Program-made: the position numbers and the translations under genes | Notes under the pieces: generated by a model | Database searches by the model: none | The model's input: only the letters and a program-made list of their open reading frames with translations | What the model was told of the DNA's origin: nothing | Part shown: positions 47,096-59,470 of the stretch, piece by piece | Layout of the letters: each line of letters starts with the position of its first letter | Numbering within the stretch: the stretch's first letter is position 1 | Assembly: GCF_902686445.1 (NCBI RefSeq) | Contig: NC_062227.1 | Location: forward strand, 23,242,777-23,306,776 | DNA from: Sciurus carolinensis | Taxonomy: Eukaryota > Chordata > Mammalia > Rodentia > Sciuridae | Reading direction: 5' to 3' | Length of the DNA: 64,000 nt

Positions 47096-50000
47096 CTTGG
47101 TTTGCATGACATTTTTAATATTTGTAAGAGATTGGTAGGAAATAAGCTTTGGGTGAGTAACACTGGTGTCATATTGAGAAGGGCATAGACTGACTGGATA
47201 GAGACTTGGACTGTATTCTGAATTGAATAAGAATAAATGAAGGATTCTGAGCAGATGTATGGCAGGTCAATAGCCAATTCTTATGAAAAGTAACACAGTA
47301 ATGATGTGTAGAACAGATAGTAAATAGTATTAGGCTTGGATAACCAATAAGTATATTGCTGCTGATGTAAAAGGCTGGAGAGGTCATGAAAGCAGGAGGT
47401 AGGTACACATTCAGATGGTATTTATAAGGCTTGGCAGCGTATTATGATGAGTACAAACAAATTCATTTTCAATCAGATGATAATGAGAGGCAGTGGGGAA
47501 GCAGGAGTCTGGAAAGGAATGACAAGTTTGATTTCTGAGGCGTTTTCTTTATACCAGTCATGAAACACATAGGCAGGGATGGCCACTGAGCAGTGAAAAA
47601 ATTAAAGTATAAAGCACAGGAAGGAGGAAAGGTTGGATCCAGCTTCATTCTTATGATAGTTGAAATGGGTATAGTAGACAGACATGAAGAAGAGTATTTG
47701 CTGAATGAATCAAAGTCTTACTATAATTACTAAAGTTACAAAGTATCAATCATAAATATCCAGCTCATTTAAAAATATCTATGAAACAAACTAGTGAGAG
47801 TTCAAGAAATGAAAATTTCAGCAATGTCTACAAAAACAATTAGACTCTTCCCTTTTGTAGATAAGTTTGATGTCCTGGAATAAGTTGATACATTTTGTAG
47901 TAAAAGAAGTATTAATATTTTTTTGTACTGGTAGACATTACCTAAGTGATTATCACTGTTAAGTAATAGTTCCACATTTTATAAGAGGGCAACCTTCCTC
48001 TCTCTTGCATCTTCCATTGATTCTGGATTTGGAGGCTACTGCAGAAAAGCAGATGTTCTTTGTTGTATATAATAGGGGCACTTGGAATCTTAGTACACCT
48101 TCCTTGTATGTGAATTACAAAGATGACTTTCATGTCCAGTGTTTATCTTAAGGTTTTTTCTTTTGCTATATCTTTTAGTGAAATGTTAAAGCAATTTTAA
48201 GTTAGCTTCTTTGGGTAAGGAGTATTTTTTAAAGCATCCATGTAGTGATTCACTCCCTCCTCAATTGTGACAGAGGTAAACATTTCTGGTTCCTAACTCT
48301 CTTGGCTATAAAACATTTGATCATCTTTTATCAGAACTATTCATGGTGACTCAACAATAATTTTCCTAAATGACTGTGAGACCTCATTTGGATTTTTAAT
48401 AAACAGTCACATTCTAATGAGGTCTTCATAAAACTGACTAAATATGTTTAGAAATCATTAGCTTAAATTACCGGTACAAAAATCTCCTTTGGGAGTCCTG
48501 CAGATTTGGTTATGAGACATCTGGCAGATGGATTAGTTCAACACGATGGCAGAGTTTTTGAATCTCCACACAAACAGTGTAAATGGGAATACCTGGGAAA
48601 CGGGCTACTGGATAAAAAGCTAAATGCCCCTTAGGTGGGTTCATTAACGAGGGAAAACAATCACAACACATTCCAGTGCCATTTACATGCCAGGTGTGCA
48701 GCTGTTGGCAGGTGCCAGGAAAACTGACAAGGGTCCTTTCCCAGAACACACAGGCTGAAAGGGGATGCACAGTAGTGACAAGGAAGTCTTAGATAATGAC
48801 AGGTCCTGGCAGATGTACTGGGGACCCCGCTGAAGAGGAGTGTAGCATCTTTGTCTCTTGCACCAGGTGCTGTGACAGGGAAGGCCTCCCAGTGGCTCCA
48901 ACACCAGCAATTAAAGCCACCTAATGCAGAGTGCTTCAGGGCAAGAATGGGGGGAAGCAGGTCCCCAGCTCTGACTTAATGAATCGGCAGCAAGTCTGTG
49001 TAAACAAACACACATCTGCCTGGCTCATGCTTAATTCATAAAGGACGCACCACGTGTGGTACACATGTTAAGTAGGTAGTGGTTGCCCTTAAAAACCATG
49101 TCATTTTGATTTCTTGGATGGTTTGTTGTTGTTTTTATGCATGGAAAATGGGACATTGTTCCAAAGCAAACATGAAGGATTAACAATGGGGAACAGCAAT
49201 GGAATAAGGTGAGTGTCTTTTCCTGAAGGGAGTATGACCTCTTGTCAAAACCCCCAAATCATGCCAGACATTTCAAGGACAGACACCATTAAGTCATTAC
49301 TAATTGAAGACAAACCAATTCAAGGAGCTGAAGGCAATGAGGTGAGGGTGAGACCTCTTCAGAGCTTATCTACATCCTCACCAACCTAGTAAGGATCTGG
49401 AAGATTTTTTTTTCTTTCTTCATAAGCTTACCGGAGTTAAAATTATTGAGTTGTTTAAGGATATGGACATAGATTCATAAGTAAACAAGAAATCTACTTA
49501 CCACCTGCCTTCTTTCAGCTATACCCTGTTGGCTAGAGTTTCCATGGTGATTTGCCAGAAGGAGTAACTACCACCATAAAAATCAACAGAGACCACCCTA
49601 GATGGGACAGGTCCATATACCTGACTGAAGGAATGGTGCCACCTTTGCATGGCCTTTTTAGTTTTGATTTTTCCAAAGTCAGTTTACTTGAAATGAAACC
49701 TGACTGCTTGCAAAATGTGTCCTGTCCAAATACAGTGTGCTTTAGTATTGTTATTATTACATTTTACTGTAGTACTTTTATAGCACAATCTTCTTTTGAC
49801 TGTTCAACCAAACACTATACTGCCTGTCTTTTCCTAAAATAAGATGATTTATTCTATGCCAATAACTTAAACTCTTAAGCTACTGAGTCTGGATATATCA
49901 TACTTGGGAATTTCAATTAAGCAAAAATAAACATTTGCCTTTATTTTTAAAAATTCAGTAGCAGTTGTAATTTTAATCATTATCTAATTTTCAAAATAAT

Positions 50001-50644
50001 TTACAATTCTCTTGAAAGTGAGCTCTGATGCAAATATTTAGAATTTGATGTGGTAAATTACTTTTGGGGAATTCAGTTACTGTGAAGTCTAAGAAACACT
50101 GGGAGAGTCATTTCCAGCTACCTCCGTCTCCACATCAGATGTAGGCAGTCAACAAATATTTATGAAATGAATGAAGGATTCAGAATTGAGTGCACATTTT
50201 GGCAGAAGGAACATAAGTATGTAAAGATAGAGAAGATATTTTGCTTGGTTAGGTTAACCTAACCAATGTGGTAATTGCTCTGTGACACTATGTAGAAAGT
50301 ATTCTCATGGATTCACTTTGTGGACATTTGCTGAGTGCCATGATCACTCTGGGAAGGAGAGGTCTCTGAGTAAGGCTGTCTCTTTCCTCCAAGGAGCTTA
50401 CATTTTGGTGGCATTGACATGTTTTGCCTCCAGTAGTCATTTGTTGTTGTCATAGCAAAATAAGTTAGATTTTATGTTGGGGTGAGGGGTAATAATATAC
50501 ATCATTGCAGGTCTTAGGTTTGTTGGCAGAAATGTAAAGGTTAAGCTAAGGCCTACATTTACTAAGTCCTGATAATGTGCAGGAACTTCAACTTCTTCAC
50601 ATGTAGAAGCTCATTAATCTTTATAAGAACTTCATGAAGCAGGT

Positions 50645-51020
50645 TGTTATCGACTGAAGATTTGTGTACTCCCCAAATTCAAATGTTGAAGCCTTAACCC
50701 CCAATGGGGCTGAATCTGGAGATGGGGCCTATGTGGAAGTAATTCAAATTAAATGAAGTCATAAAGGTGGTACTCTGATCCAATAGGACTAGTGTCATTT
50801 TAAGAAAAGACCCCAGAGAACCTCGCTCTCCCTCAGGCCACATGTGAAGTCACAAAGAAAAGGCAGCTACATAACAGTCAGGAAAGGAGCCCTCCCAGAC
50901 ACCTACTCCTGCCAGACCTTATCTGGACTTCCAGCCTCTAGAACTGCAAGAAAATAAATGCCTGTGGTTTATGCCTTCCAGCCTGTGGTACTTAGTTATG
51001 GCAACCTGAGCTGGCAGATG
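50645..51020 (+). mobile_element. MaLR/MLT1-type LTR
   Basis: TACTCCCCAAATTCAAATGT then TGAAGCCTTAACCCCCAATG, CTGATCCAATAGGACTAGTG, GCCACATGTGAAGTCACAAA, CTTCCAGCCTCTAGAACTGC and GCCTGTGGTACTTAGTTATG follow the MLT1-like LTR order. Right border uncertain. Confidence 0.65.
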
Positions 51021-51289
51021 CTCAGGTCCCATCACACCCCCACTTCCTAGAAGTGGTAGGTCACACAGTGAGCACCTGCTGCACCAGGCTGTGAGCCAGC
51101 TCACCTGCACTCCCAACCAGGCTCCCAGCAGAGACAAAATTGAAAGAAAAGAAACAGTTTTACAGTTTTGGTACTTTAAAAATATTGCTTTGGTATTTTT
51201 ATGGTTTATATAATGTATCTCTCCTCTTGTCTCTTTACTTACCATAGCCTTTATTATATAGAAAATATTATTTGTTAATAGAGTCAGAT

Positions 51290-52800
51290 TTTCAGTTCTT
51301 TTCTTAATGTTTTAGTTTTTATGAAAAACTAAAAAAAAGGCTTTTAGTTTTTATGAAATGTTTGTGGAAAAAAAGAGAAAAAATCCAAAAACCTTAAACA
51401 ATTTCTTCTGAAATTTTCCCTACAAGTTTTAAAGCTTTATTTATAATATTTTGGTCTTCCTTTACTATTCATTTGGGGGCATTTTTTGAAGGAGAGACTT
51501 ATTTTTGGTCCACATGGGTAACCAAATGTCTCAGCTCATTTGATTGAAAAGCTTAGCTTTCCCTACTAATTATGTATCTTTCTACTTAGGCCTGCAGTTG
51601 ACATCTAGGCTCTCTGTTTTGACGTATTGGTCCATTTAGCTCTTCCTACCAAATTGTGACACCTATAATTTTCCCTTATCCTATAGTCCTTGTCTTATAT
51701 TGATTTCAAGGTTGTCCTAGCCTCATGAAATAAAGCAGAGGAGCAATCTTTCTTCTTTTATTTCCTTTGAATAATTTTTATAACATTTATAAAATGTATT
51801 TATATTTTATATTTTTATAAAATTTATGAAATTTCATATATTTATAACATTTATAAAATTTGAATGATCTATTTCTTGAATATTTACAGCCTATAAATAT
51901 ATCTGGGTTTGATGTATTTCTCTGGGTTCGTTTTAAATTGTACTTCAGTTTTTAAATAATTATTGTTTAGTCACAACTTGGAAAATCATATTTTTCTAGA
52001 AAAGTACTTAACTTATTAAATTTGTTATTCATATTGTTCTATTATGATAAGAAGCACTAGCCTACTTCTAGTATTGGTTATATATGGGTTTCTTCCTTTT
52101 ATTTCTGCTCTATTACCAGAGGCTTGTCTAGTTCATTAGCTTTTTCACAAAACCAGGTTTGTATTTTGTTGATCTTTATTATTGCTTCTTTCCTTTTTAT
52201 TTCATACGTTTATGCTTTTACGTTTATTATCTTCTTTCTTCTCTTTTTTGTTTTACTCTGTTCTTCTATTTTCTTGAATTAAATGTTTGATATTTCTTCT
52301 TTTCTAATGACAACATTTAAGGACTTTTAGGTACTGTTTAAATTGCATCCCTACAGATTTAATACAGTCCTCTTTCAGTATCTTTGGGATATTTTTCCAA
52401 GACTCTTCTGTGGATATGAGAATCCATAGATGGTCAAGTCCCTTATATAAAATGCCACAGTATTTGCACATAACTTAGGCCCATCCTCCCTCCCATATAC
52501 TTCATCTCTAGATAACTTTTAGTAACTTATATAATGTAAATGTTGTATGAATAGCAGTTATACTATATATTTCAGGAATAAAGACAATAAAAAATTTTTT
52601 ACATGTTCAGTATAGGTGCATTTGTTTTCAAATATTTTCAATCCACACTGGATTGAATCCATGGGTTTAGAACTGTACAAGAGGACTGACTGTACATGAT
52701 ACTTTATGATCTGCAACTCTAAGTATTTTCTGATTTATATTAGTTGTTTTACTTTGACCCAAGAGTTAGAGGAAGCACATTTTTAAAATCAGGATCCTAA
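51290..52800 (-). mobile_element. LINE-1 ORF2 fragment, interrupted by a DNA transposon
   Basis: Plus strand is the antisense of L1 ORF2: CCTAGCCTCATGAAATAAAG, TTTATTTCTGCTCTATTACC, TTTTTCACAAAACCAGGTTT, TTTGTTGATCTTTATTATTG and, beyond the insertion, GACCCAAGAGTTAGAGGAAG. The frame is destroyed. An AT-rich stretch at 51770-51870 lies within it. Outer borders are estimates. Confidence 0.65.
52365..52692 (+). mobile_element. Tigger/pogo-like non-autonomous DNA transposon (MER2-like)
   Basis: Starts CAGTCCTCTTTCAGTATCTT and ends CAAGAGGACTGACTG, giving an inverted terminal repeat (CAGTCCTCTT against AAGAGGACTG, with ACTG repeated at the right tip). Flanked by TA on both sides, as expected for Tc1/mariner-type insertion. 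Internal CAAGTCCCTTATATAAAATG and GTACAAGAGG segments fit a common Tigger-derived family. No transposase. Confidence 0.75.
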
Positions 52801-53287
52801 ATGAAAATTCAGGATTCAATTCCTTATAATTTCCTGAGATGGCTGGTGTTCTCTTCCCTCCCCATCCTACTTTCCCCTTCCAATAGTCTGTTCTTTATCT
52901 AATTGTCTATCTTTTGTGGGTTTTAGTTTTATGTTAGCATCACACAGGTCCAAGATGCTATTTCTTATCCTTGGTGGAATTTAAAATTCAAGATCCAAGA
53001 TCAGGTACACTGTTGCTACCATCTCTCACCAGGATAGACAGAGGGATTCCCTGCCTGCCTCCCAAGCTGCAATGTCCATTCTCTCTCTGATCACTAGTTC
53101 TCACTGTACTCCTGGTGTCTGGTAGTTTTCTTTAATCTCTTGATGTTAAGTCACACCTTTTCAGTATATCTACTTATATATACATAAGATTAGACAAATG
53201 TTTGAAAATACATTTTTATATTTATATCTAGAATTTCTAGATGTTTCTAGTAGAGTTCAGGCTATTTAGTCTGCCATCTTTGCTAGA
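52800..53287 (-). mobile_element. Probable second LINE-1 5' end
   Basis: At the high end the minus strand reads CTAGCAAAGATGGCAGACTA followed by AATAGCCTGAAC, the same start pattern as the L1 at 1-2235. The body is diverged. It may be the 5' end of the fragment at 51290 with an internal deletion. Confidence 0.5.
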
Positions 53288-53430
53288 ATTTTAAGTATTT
53301 CCCACTTACTGATTATCTTGTTATAAGAGAATTGCAATGCCTCTCTTCTTCTCGGTTTGTACCTCCTAAACCTTCTGAGAATCTTAAAAGACAGCCCCTC
53401 TCTGGTTTCGGCACCAATATTTCAACTCTA

Positions 53431-53516
53431 GGGTTGGGTATGTAGCTTAGTGGTAGAGTGCTTTGCTTAGTATGTGAGAGGCCTTGGGTTCAATCCCTAG
53501 CAATGAAAAAAAAAAA
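53431..53516 (+). repeat. ID SINE
   Basis: GGGTTGGGTATGTAGCTTAG, GGTAGAGTGCTTTGCTTAGT, GGGTTCAATCCCTAGCAATG, then ten A residues. A and B boxes recognisable. Confidence 0.85.
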
Positions 53517-54268
53517 TTCTACTCTAGGCTAACTTCTTGGCTGCAATTGTAAAGGGTAAATCTTGCTATACTACCCTCAAGTGCCTGGTTTTCTCTTGAG
53601 CATAACCATGGGATTATATCTACTATAAAGAAGGCAATTGCATCCTACGTATTTTCTTATTTTAAAATTTCACTTTGCAAATAATCCTGTAGCATACCAC
53701 TGCTGAGATTACAGCCACTTAAGAGTTTCCTGGCTAAACCAAAATAGCACTCAGAAAGAGTTTCTACAGAAAAACTAACATAAGACCTTTGGGGTAGATT
53801 ACAATTCCCATTTTACAAGTTAGGAAACTGAGGCACAGGAAAATCAAATCTGTGCAAGAGAAGATGCTGGAGTTCTAATCTATAGAGCAAATCTGGAATG
53901 TACACGGTTTTTAGAGATGATTTTCCTGAGTTAGGGAATGCAGTCATGTCTAATGCAATACTCATGGAGTTTTGACACCCAACAACCAGCATTAATGCTT
54001 AGAGGTATTTTTGTGTGCTCAATATAGCCAGATAACAACGGCTTTTAAATCTTGAGTACTTTTCCTGTCTGTTGCTATCGCAACAAATGAAAGCAATTCG
54101 GGCTATGTTTACTGAGAATTTATAAGCAAGTGCAGCAAGCAATAGGAGGAGGTGAGGCAGTTAATGTTTTTTGGAGTATACATAATACTTCAGGAGCTTG
54201 GCTCATGTCTTACTTTCTATTAACCAAGCAAGGAACAAAAGGGCCATGTGCAGTGGACACCAGCTTAC

Positions 54269-54366
54269 CCTTCCCACTTCAACAAGGTTGGTCACCATGA
54301 TTATGCTTGCTGTGTTTTCATGCCACACCATCCTCCAGAAGTCATAGATGGTCTCCTGCATTGGCC
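54269..54366 (-). CDS. PTPRM: PTPRM exon (98 bp): D1, [14 protein letters not shown] segment
   Basis: Encodes 32 complete residues after a glycine codon split with the preceding exon (phase 1 entry), running [14 protein letters not shown] through [14 protein letters not shown]. This is the conserved PTP core around the DFWRMVW helix and the following central beta strand of the catalytic D1 domain. The acceptor is a pyrimidine-rich tract ending tttgcttcag and the donor is gtaagctgg, so the exon ends in phase 0 after Arg. The preceding exon should end in the IATQG sequence and is not between here and position 64000, so the 5' intron is at least 9.6 kb. The next exon is 21.3 kb downstream. The KNRY substrate-recognition loop of D1 is encoded upstream and cannot be checked here. 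Confidence 0.95.
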
Positions 54367-55319
54367 CTGAAGCAAAATGGAAGAGAGATTTTTTTTTGTT
54401 AGAATTTGCAGAATTTCTGTATTTGCAAATAAATATATCAATATCCACATAGAGATCACTCATTTTTATAGATAGACACAGCTCTCTAGTGTTGTTGCAA
54501 AAGGGTACTCTTTCTCAACATGCACTTATAGAAATATCAAGTCCTTCCTTCATGGTTGAAGTTTTTCATATCATCAAATGTTATCTGCATTTGAGTTCTT
54601 TTTAACCCTCTTAAACTAGTACCATGAAAGTAAGTTATTTCTCCATCATTTAGCTATTTATCTCCATAACACTCAAGAGTGAAATTTTAAAAAATGGATA
54701 ACATTACTCTTTCTGCTAACAATTGGCAGATATCCCAGGGAAGTGGTATGGAGAAAGAAATGAGCCTCTATAGGAAAAATGGTCTTTTCTTGTTTCTAAT
54801 ATTTTTCTTATTCAGTATCATCTGTCAAATTAATCCATTGTTTTCTGCCTGACTTTCTAAAGTCAAAGAGAAGTTAAGAGTTTTAAGCAGTTGTACTTTT
54901 CACTGAACACAAAGATTCCTAGCAGAACATGGTCAGGCTTCAAATTCCTTAGCTCTTGGTGGAGCATTTGAAAACTGTTCCCTATGGCTTGAGGGAAAAA
55001 AAGAGGTTTTATTGAGGGGGGAGTTTATGTATTACAAAATTCCTGTACTACTGATACCATCTGGTGCAGAAAGTTGGAGTTTAAAATTTCTTTTAATCCA
55101 TATTTTTAAAAAATGCCCAAATTCTATTTTATGCCCTTGGATACCTGAGGGTATAAATATAACAGTATAAATCTTGAGATGACAAGCAGAAATGTGAGGA
55201 AATGCAACTTCAAAGGCTTGGAGAGTCACGTGATGTATGGAGAATTTTACAAATGATCAGGCACATTCACAGTCAGCACCCCCTTGTACTGTAGGATCTT
55301 GACATTGCAGATTACTGGA

Positions 55320-55429
55320 TCTGGAGCTCAAATATTTGATTTGAGATTTGCTTCTGCCTTTGACCTGGCTATGTGACTTGGGGCAAGTTACTGAGACTCT
55401 GTGAGCTTCAGGGTCTTCTTCTGTGTATG

Positions 55430-55468
<39 letters not shown>

Positions 55469-55505
55469 TGATTACAATGCTACATCTCAAGGCTATATGA
55501 AGTAA
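55320..55505 (+). repeat. MIR SINE interrupted by a (TA)n microsatellite
   Basis: GACCTGGCTATGTGACTTGG, GGCAAGTTACTGAGACTCTG, TGAGCTTCAGGGTCTTCTTC are MIR-like. A TG/TA simple repeat occupies 55423-55467. Confidence 0.65.
55423..55467. repeat. (TA)n microsatellite
   Basis: TGTATGTATG followed by about sixteen TA units, intronic, inside a MIR. Confidence 0.95.
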
Positions 55506-58500
55506 TTGTAGAATTAATACACATGGGGCATTTTATGAATGGCAAAGCAACAGAAGGAAAACAAGGTGCATTTAAGACATTTATTAAAGGGCATCCCTGT
55601 GCTAAGGTCTGGACACTGAGCAATAATGGCACACCCCAAGGCCCCTTCAATCACCCTTGAATTCCTCTGGAGCAATTAGCAATTGGTTCTTGTGCAATTC
55701 ATCTTCCCCTTCCCTCCTGTCCAGGCCTCCTTCCCCATCCTCCAGAACATGCACTCTATTCCTTGCTGCTGCTTCTGAGTACACACCTATCCTCCTGAAA
55801 TGGCTTGCTCAGTTTTCTGATGTCTCTGTATCTAATCCCGTTGGGGATGGGACCATGCATGCCACCTCCTGTGAAGTCACATCATCCATCTCAGCCCATT
55901 CCCTTGGTATGTGCGTGCCTTTCTCCTGATGTCTAGGCTGAAGATTTCAGTGACTTTAATCTAAGGTTACAGAGGGGACAAGTAAACATCGGATTCCATC
56001 AATCACCACATTTTCAGCTTGCACAGAGCTACGTTCACTGTATACTTAATACCTTGTTACTTATTCAGGAGGGATTCACTGAGTCCATCTTTGTGCAGAC
56101 ACAGTCTTCCCAATGTGACCCCTGAAACAAAGGGGTGGCCTTCACTAGGTACACAGCCTGTGCCACCTACCTCAGAAATAGCTCTGATGGCAGTGGTTAC
56201 AGTGGATGAGTCAGAAGGTCTTGTATCATTGACAGCATATACCTGAAGGAAAAAAAAGCCACCTCTCTTCTGTTTTCTCAACAGGAAACATCCTTTTGTA
56301 CCAGAGATATTCTATACTAGGGGCCCTGTTGTGTGCTTCCAAAGTGTTCCTTACTTATCCTTTCTTGGTAGGCAACACACTGAGATTTCTGAGTTCAAGT
56401 TCCCCTTGGAAGGAAACAGGGCTCTCTTGGCTTCCTGCTACTTCCTTGGTACCCTTCTGAAACACCTGGCATAAAGCAGAAGCTCCATGAATAGATGAAT
56501 GACTTAATGAGTTTGTATGCATGTGTACAAATCATCTTTATTAAAATGTTATACTGAGCATAAGCTAAGCATTGAATAATATTAATGCATAGTTAATATA
56601 ATTTCCTTTCTTTTAAGACTATCTGCATGTATTTGAAAATGTAGTCCCTTTATTCCTTTTCAATTCATGGAAAGGAGGGCATCTTTTGCAAGGGTTTTTT
56701 CAGAATGAGTGTCACTATCACCATCTCCTCAGAGCATTTCTGGGGGGCACTGACCTTGAACAACTGCTGCCAACCACTAAGCAGATCACTCTTCTAAGTC
56801 TCCCTGCCCAGGGCTTTGCTTGGAAACTTAGCTCAGTTGATTACTTGGGTAGCCAGGGTTCAATCCTACCTGCTCAGTCACTATTCTCTATTGGAAGCAG
56901 TGGTTCTTTTACCCCTGACTACAGATAAAAGTTAGTGGAGCTTTAAAATGACACTGCTGTTCTATGACACTCTGATTTAATTGTCATGGGTATGTTTTCA
57001 AATCTCTCCTGATCTACAGCATCAAGGGCATCTGCTTTACCTTCCAACCACACTGTCACCTGGTCTGCTAGGGAGTTGTCACTGTGAAACACCAAGGATT
57101 TGTTTGTTTTGAATCTATTGACTAGTCCAAACCTGTCTACCTACTCTGTGAATCAAAAGAAATTCCATTTCTCTCTGATGTAAAAGTAACTCTACTCATA
57201 AAATGTCATCCAGGACATGGCTGGATCACCTCACCATTGGGGCTGAGTATCAGCTGAGGCTGTGTGGGGTTTATGTGAGTAACTTTGCATTATCTTTGGA
57301 ATAAAGGATACTTATAAGCATTAATGGTACAGTTGGTTGATAACATGTACTTTAGTCTTCATGATTTTCCTACCCATTGACCTGGACTAGAAAAGAAGTT
57401 TAGTATAGAAAAATCAATTAGGTCAGATTTTTCTCCAAGGCTAAATTTAGGTTTAGGTATCCAGAAGAACTAAAAGAATTTGGTGTGAAATTTCAAAACA
57501 AAACTGAACACGGAGACTATTCTAAGTTGATCCCAGAAAGAAAGAAAGAAAAAAAGTATAAGTTGAGGCAACCACCTCTCCTCATGGTTCAGTTCTGCCT
57601 TCCTCTTCTTTGTCTCTGCCCTTCTTTACTTCTGTGACACCAGATCTGTCAGCATTTAATGTGTGACCTCTCTTGTCACATGGCAGTTCAACAATAAAAT
57701 TGCTCAGAGGTGGGCATTAGAGAGTCTTGCCTGATGATTCAAGATATTTTCTTGAATTTTCATTCAAATCTTATTTGTTTTTAAAAATTTTGAGGAGGTA
57801 TGGAAGAAGGAAGGCACCCAAATTTAAGGTTTGTAATGCAAAATTCACCAATCCCATTTTTTTTTCTTTTTGGCATATTTAAAATGATTTCCTGAGATCT
57901 GAATAAATCATTGCTCAGAGATACATGTCTCTTGAAAAAATCAAAAAGTATACTGGAGGCCAGGGAGAGGCAGAACCTCCAAAGCTCTTTCATGTGACTT
58001 TAGCAGCTCCTGGTGGCATCTGAGGGATGGCAAACATCCTGAGCCAACATTCAGAGCCTATGCTATGTACTGGGTACCCATGTGCCTGGGCCCTTATGTG
58101 ACTGAAATCAGGGAGGTACACCAGTGGAGGGCATCATTCCTCTGCCTGTAACCTCCGCCTCTCAAGGTCACTGGGGCTTGCCCCCAGTGTAAACAAACAA
58201 GTAGATTCCCTAGACAAGGAATCCAAAGCAGCATGTGAATAACTTTGAAAACTTTTCTCTCTCAAGGTGAAAATGTGCAAGTGAAATCCTTACATTTGAT
58301 TTCCATGGTTTGTGGCTGGGTGGGAACTGCTCTAACTGCTGTGGAGGTACATGTGCAGATGTTTGCACAATAGGCAAGGAGGTTATTCTCGGCAGTTGTC
58401 CCCCCATGGGACTTGAGCATTTGAAAGGTCAGGTCTAGGAATTTTAACAATACTAGGCAATAATACATTTCATTTCCTCCATAGTATTGGCACAATCAGT

Positions 58501-58924
58501 CCTCTGCTGAGGAGGAAATGTGTAGAAGGGACATTTACTTCCATCAAGCCCCAGAAGAACAAAAGAAAAGGGCAGAAAGAACTAGAATATAAGAACAAAG
58601 ATGAAACATAATAAAAGCAGAAGTGAAAAACATTCAAGGATGGGCTTCATTGTGCAAGAGGAGTTCTCTAGTTCATGGGAAGAGAGAGAGATTAGAAATT
58701 AGAATTTCAAACCTTGGTAGATGACTTGTATCCCTTCTTTTCATATTCGAATTTGTATACAGTATTTTTTTTTGTGTTAATGAAAGCTGCAGAGAAGTCA
58801 AGGTCCTTTAAAAGCTCTCAGTGACTTATTAAAAGAAAACCACATTTTTTAAAAGCAAAGCACAAATACCAATTGCTTTTCAATCATAAACACAGTAAAA
58901 TCTAACATCTTTTGTGTTAAGTTC

Positions 58925-59110
58925 TACTTCCCAGGTCCTGTTTGAAGTACTAAGTATTATCTCATTAGCTTTAAAAATCACCATCCTATGTAATGGGTCC
59001 ATTTGTTCTCCCTTTTACTGAAAGGAGCTAAGGCAGAAAAGTCAAGTAAGTTGCCCAAGGTCATACAGTTAGTGAGTTGTGAGGCAGTTTTAATACAGTG
59101 GTCTGTCTCC
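58925..59110 (+). repeat. MIR SINE
   Basis: TATTATCTCATTAGCTTTAA, TGAAAGGAGCTAAGGCAGAA, AAGTTGCCCAAGGTCATACA and GTTAGTGAGTTGTGAGGCAG follow the MIR core and 3' part. Confidence 0.75.
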
Positions 59111-59257
59111 ATTTTATCCCAGGGCCTCCTTCTGAATGTCAAAAACAATTTAGAAGGGCTCGACAAGACAGGAGTGTACCCTGCAGTCGCCACAATCCCC
59201 ACAAGAGTAAGACAGAAGATAAACCATGTCAACCACACAGAAACAACCTCTTTAAAA

Positions 59258-59470
59258 GTGGTTTTACATCAGGTCACTTCCCTCCTTTAACATCCCCAAT
59301 GGCCTCCTGCTGCTACAGAATAAAATCCAACTTCATGAGCACAGCAGCTCCCAAGCTTCTAGGCCTGCCCCAACCTCTCTGCTGAGGCAGGGGAAGTATT
59401 TCCAGAACATGGCCCTTCTGGCCTTACTCCTCTTCAATCCTGCCCCTCACTCTAGCTCCAGTGGCCTTCA
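59258..59470 (+). repeat. L2 (LINE-2) fragment
   Basis: GGTCACTTCCCTCCTTTAAC, CCCAATGGCCTCCTGCTGCT, AATAAAATCCAACTTCATGA and a C/T-rich continuation resemble the L2 ORF2-derived consensus. Borders uncertain. Confidence 0.6.

Larger units (their letters stand above)
32950..54268 (-). other. PTPRM: Large PTPRM intron (21,319 bp) within D1
   Basis: Donor gtaagctgg, acceptor ttctgaag. It holds an ID SINE (35346-35438), a CpG-rich island (35715-36085), MER5-type fragments (36940-37430), LTRs (38810-39156, 44898-45290, 46716-47095, 50645-51020), a DNA-transposon remnant (41822-42112), ID SINEs (42954, 46057, 53431) and a nested L1 block (51290-53287). In 33000-35300, 39200-41800, 43100-44890 and 47100-50640 I see only unique-looking AT-rich intron sequence. 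Confidence 0.85.
13201..54366 (-). other. PTPRM: PTPRM partial gene: ten internal coding exons of receptor PTP mu (both phosphatase domains)
   Basis: Ten exons in one orientation join without a frame break into a tandem PTP cytoplasmic region. Each has an AG acceptor and GT donor. The protein matches receptor PTP mu rather than its paralogues as I remember them: the D1 segment reads [20 protein letters not shown], where PTPRT has different residues (for example an N in place of the R of AEREG), and the D2 entry reads [19 protein letters not shown]. Counting back from a 1452-residue human protein places the D1 Cys at about 1095 and the WPD Asp at about 1063, the positions known for PTP mu. Known role: a type I membrane phosphatase with a homophilic MAM/Ig/fibronectin ectodomain at cell-cell junctions. 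Introns here measure 21319, 4237, 247, 1790, 1013, 912, 3306, 1567 and 5387 bases in transcription order. Exons 5' of this block and the terminal exon are outside the window. Confidence 0.96.
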
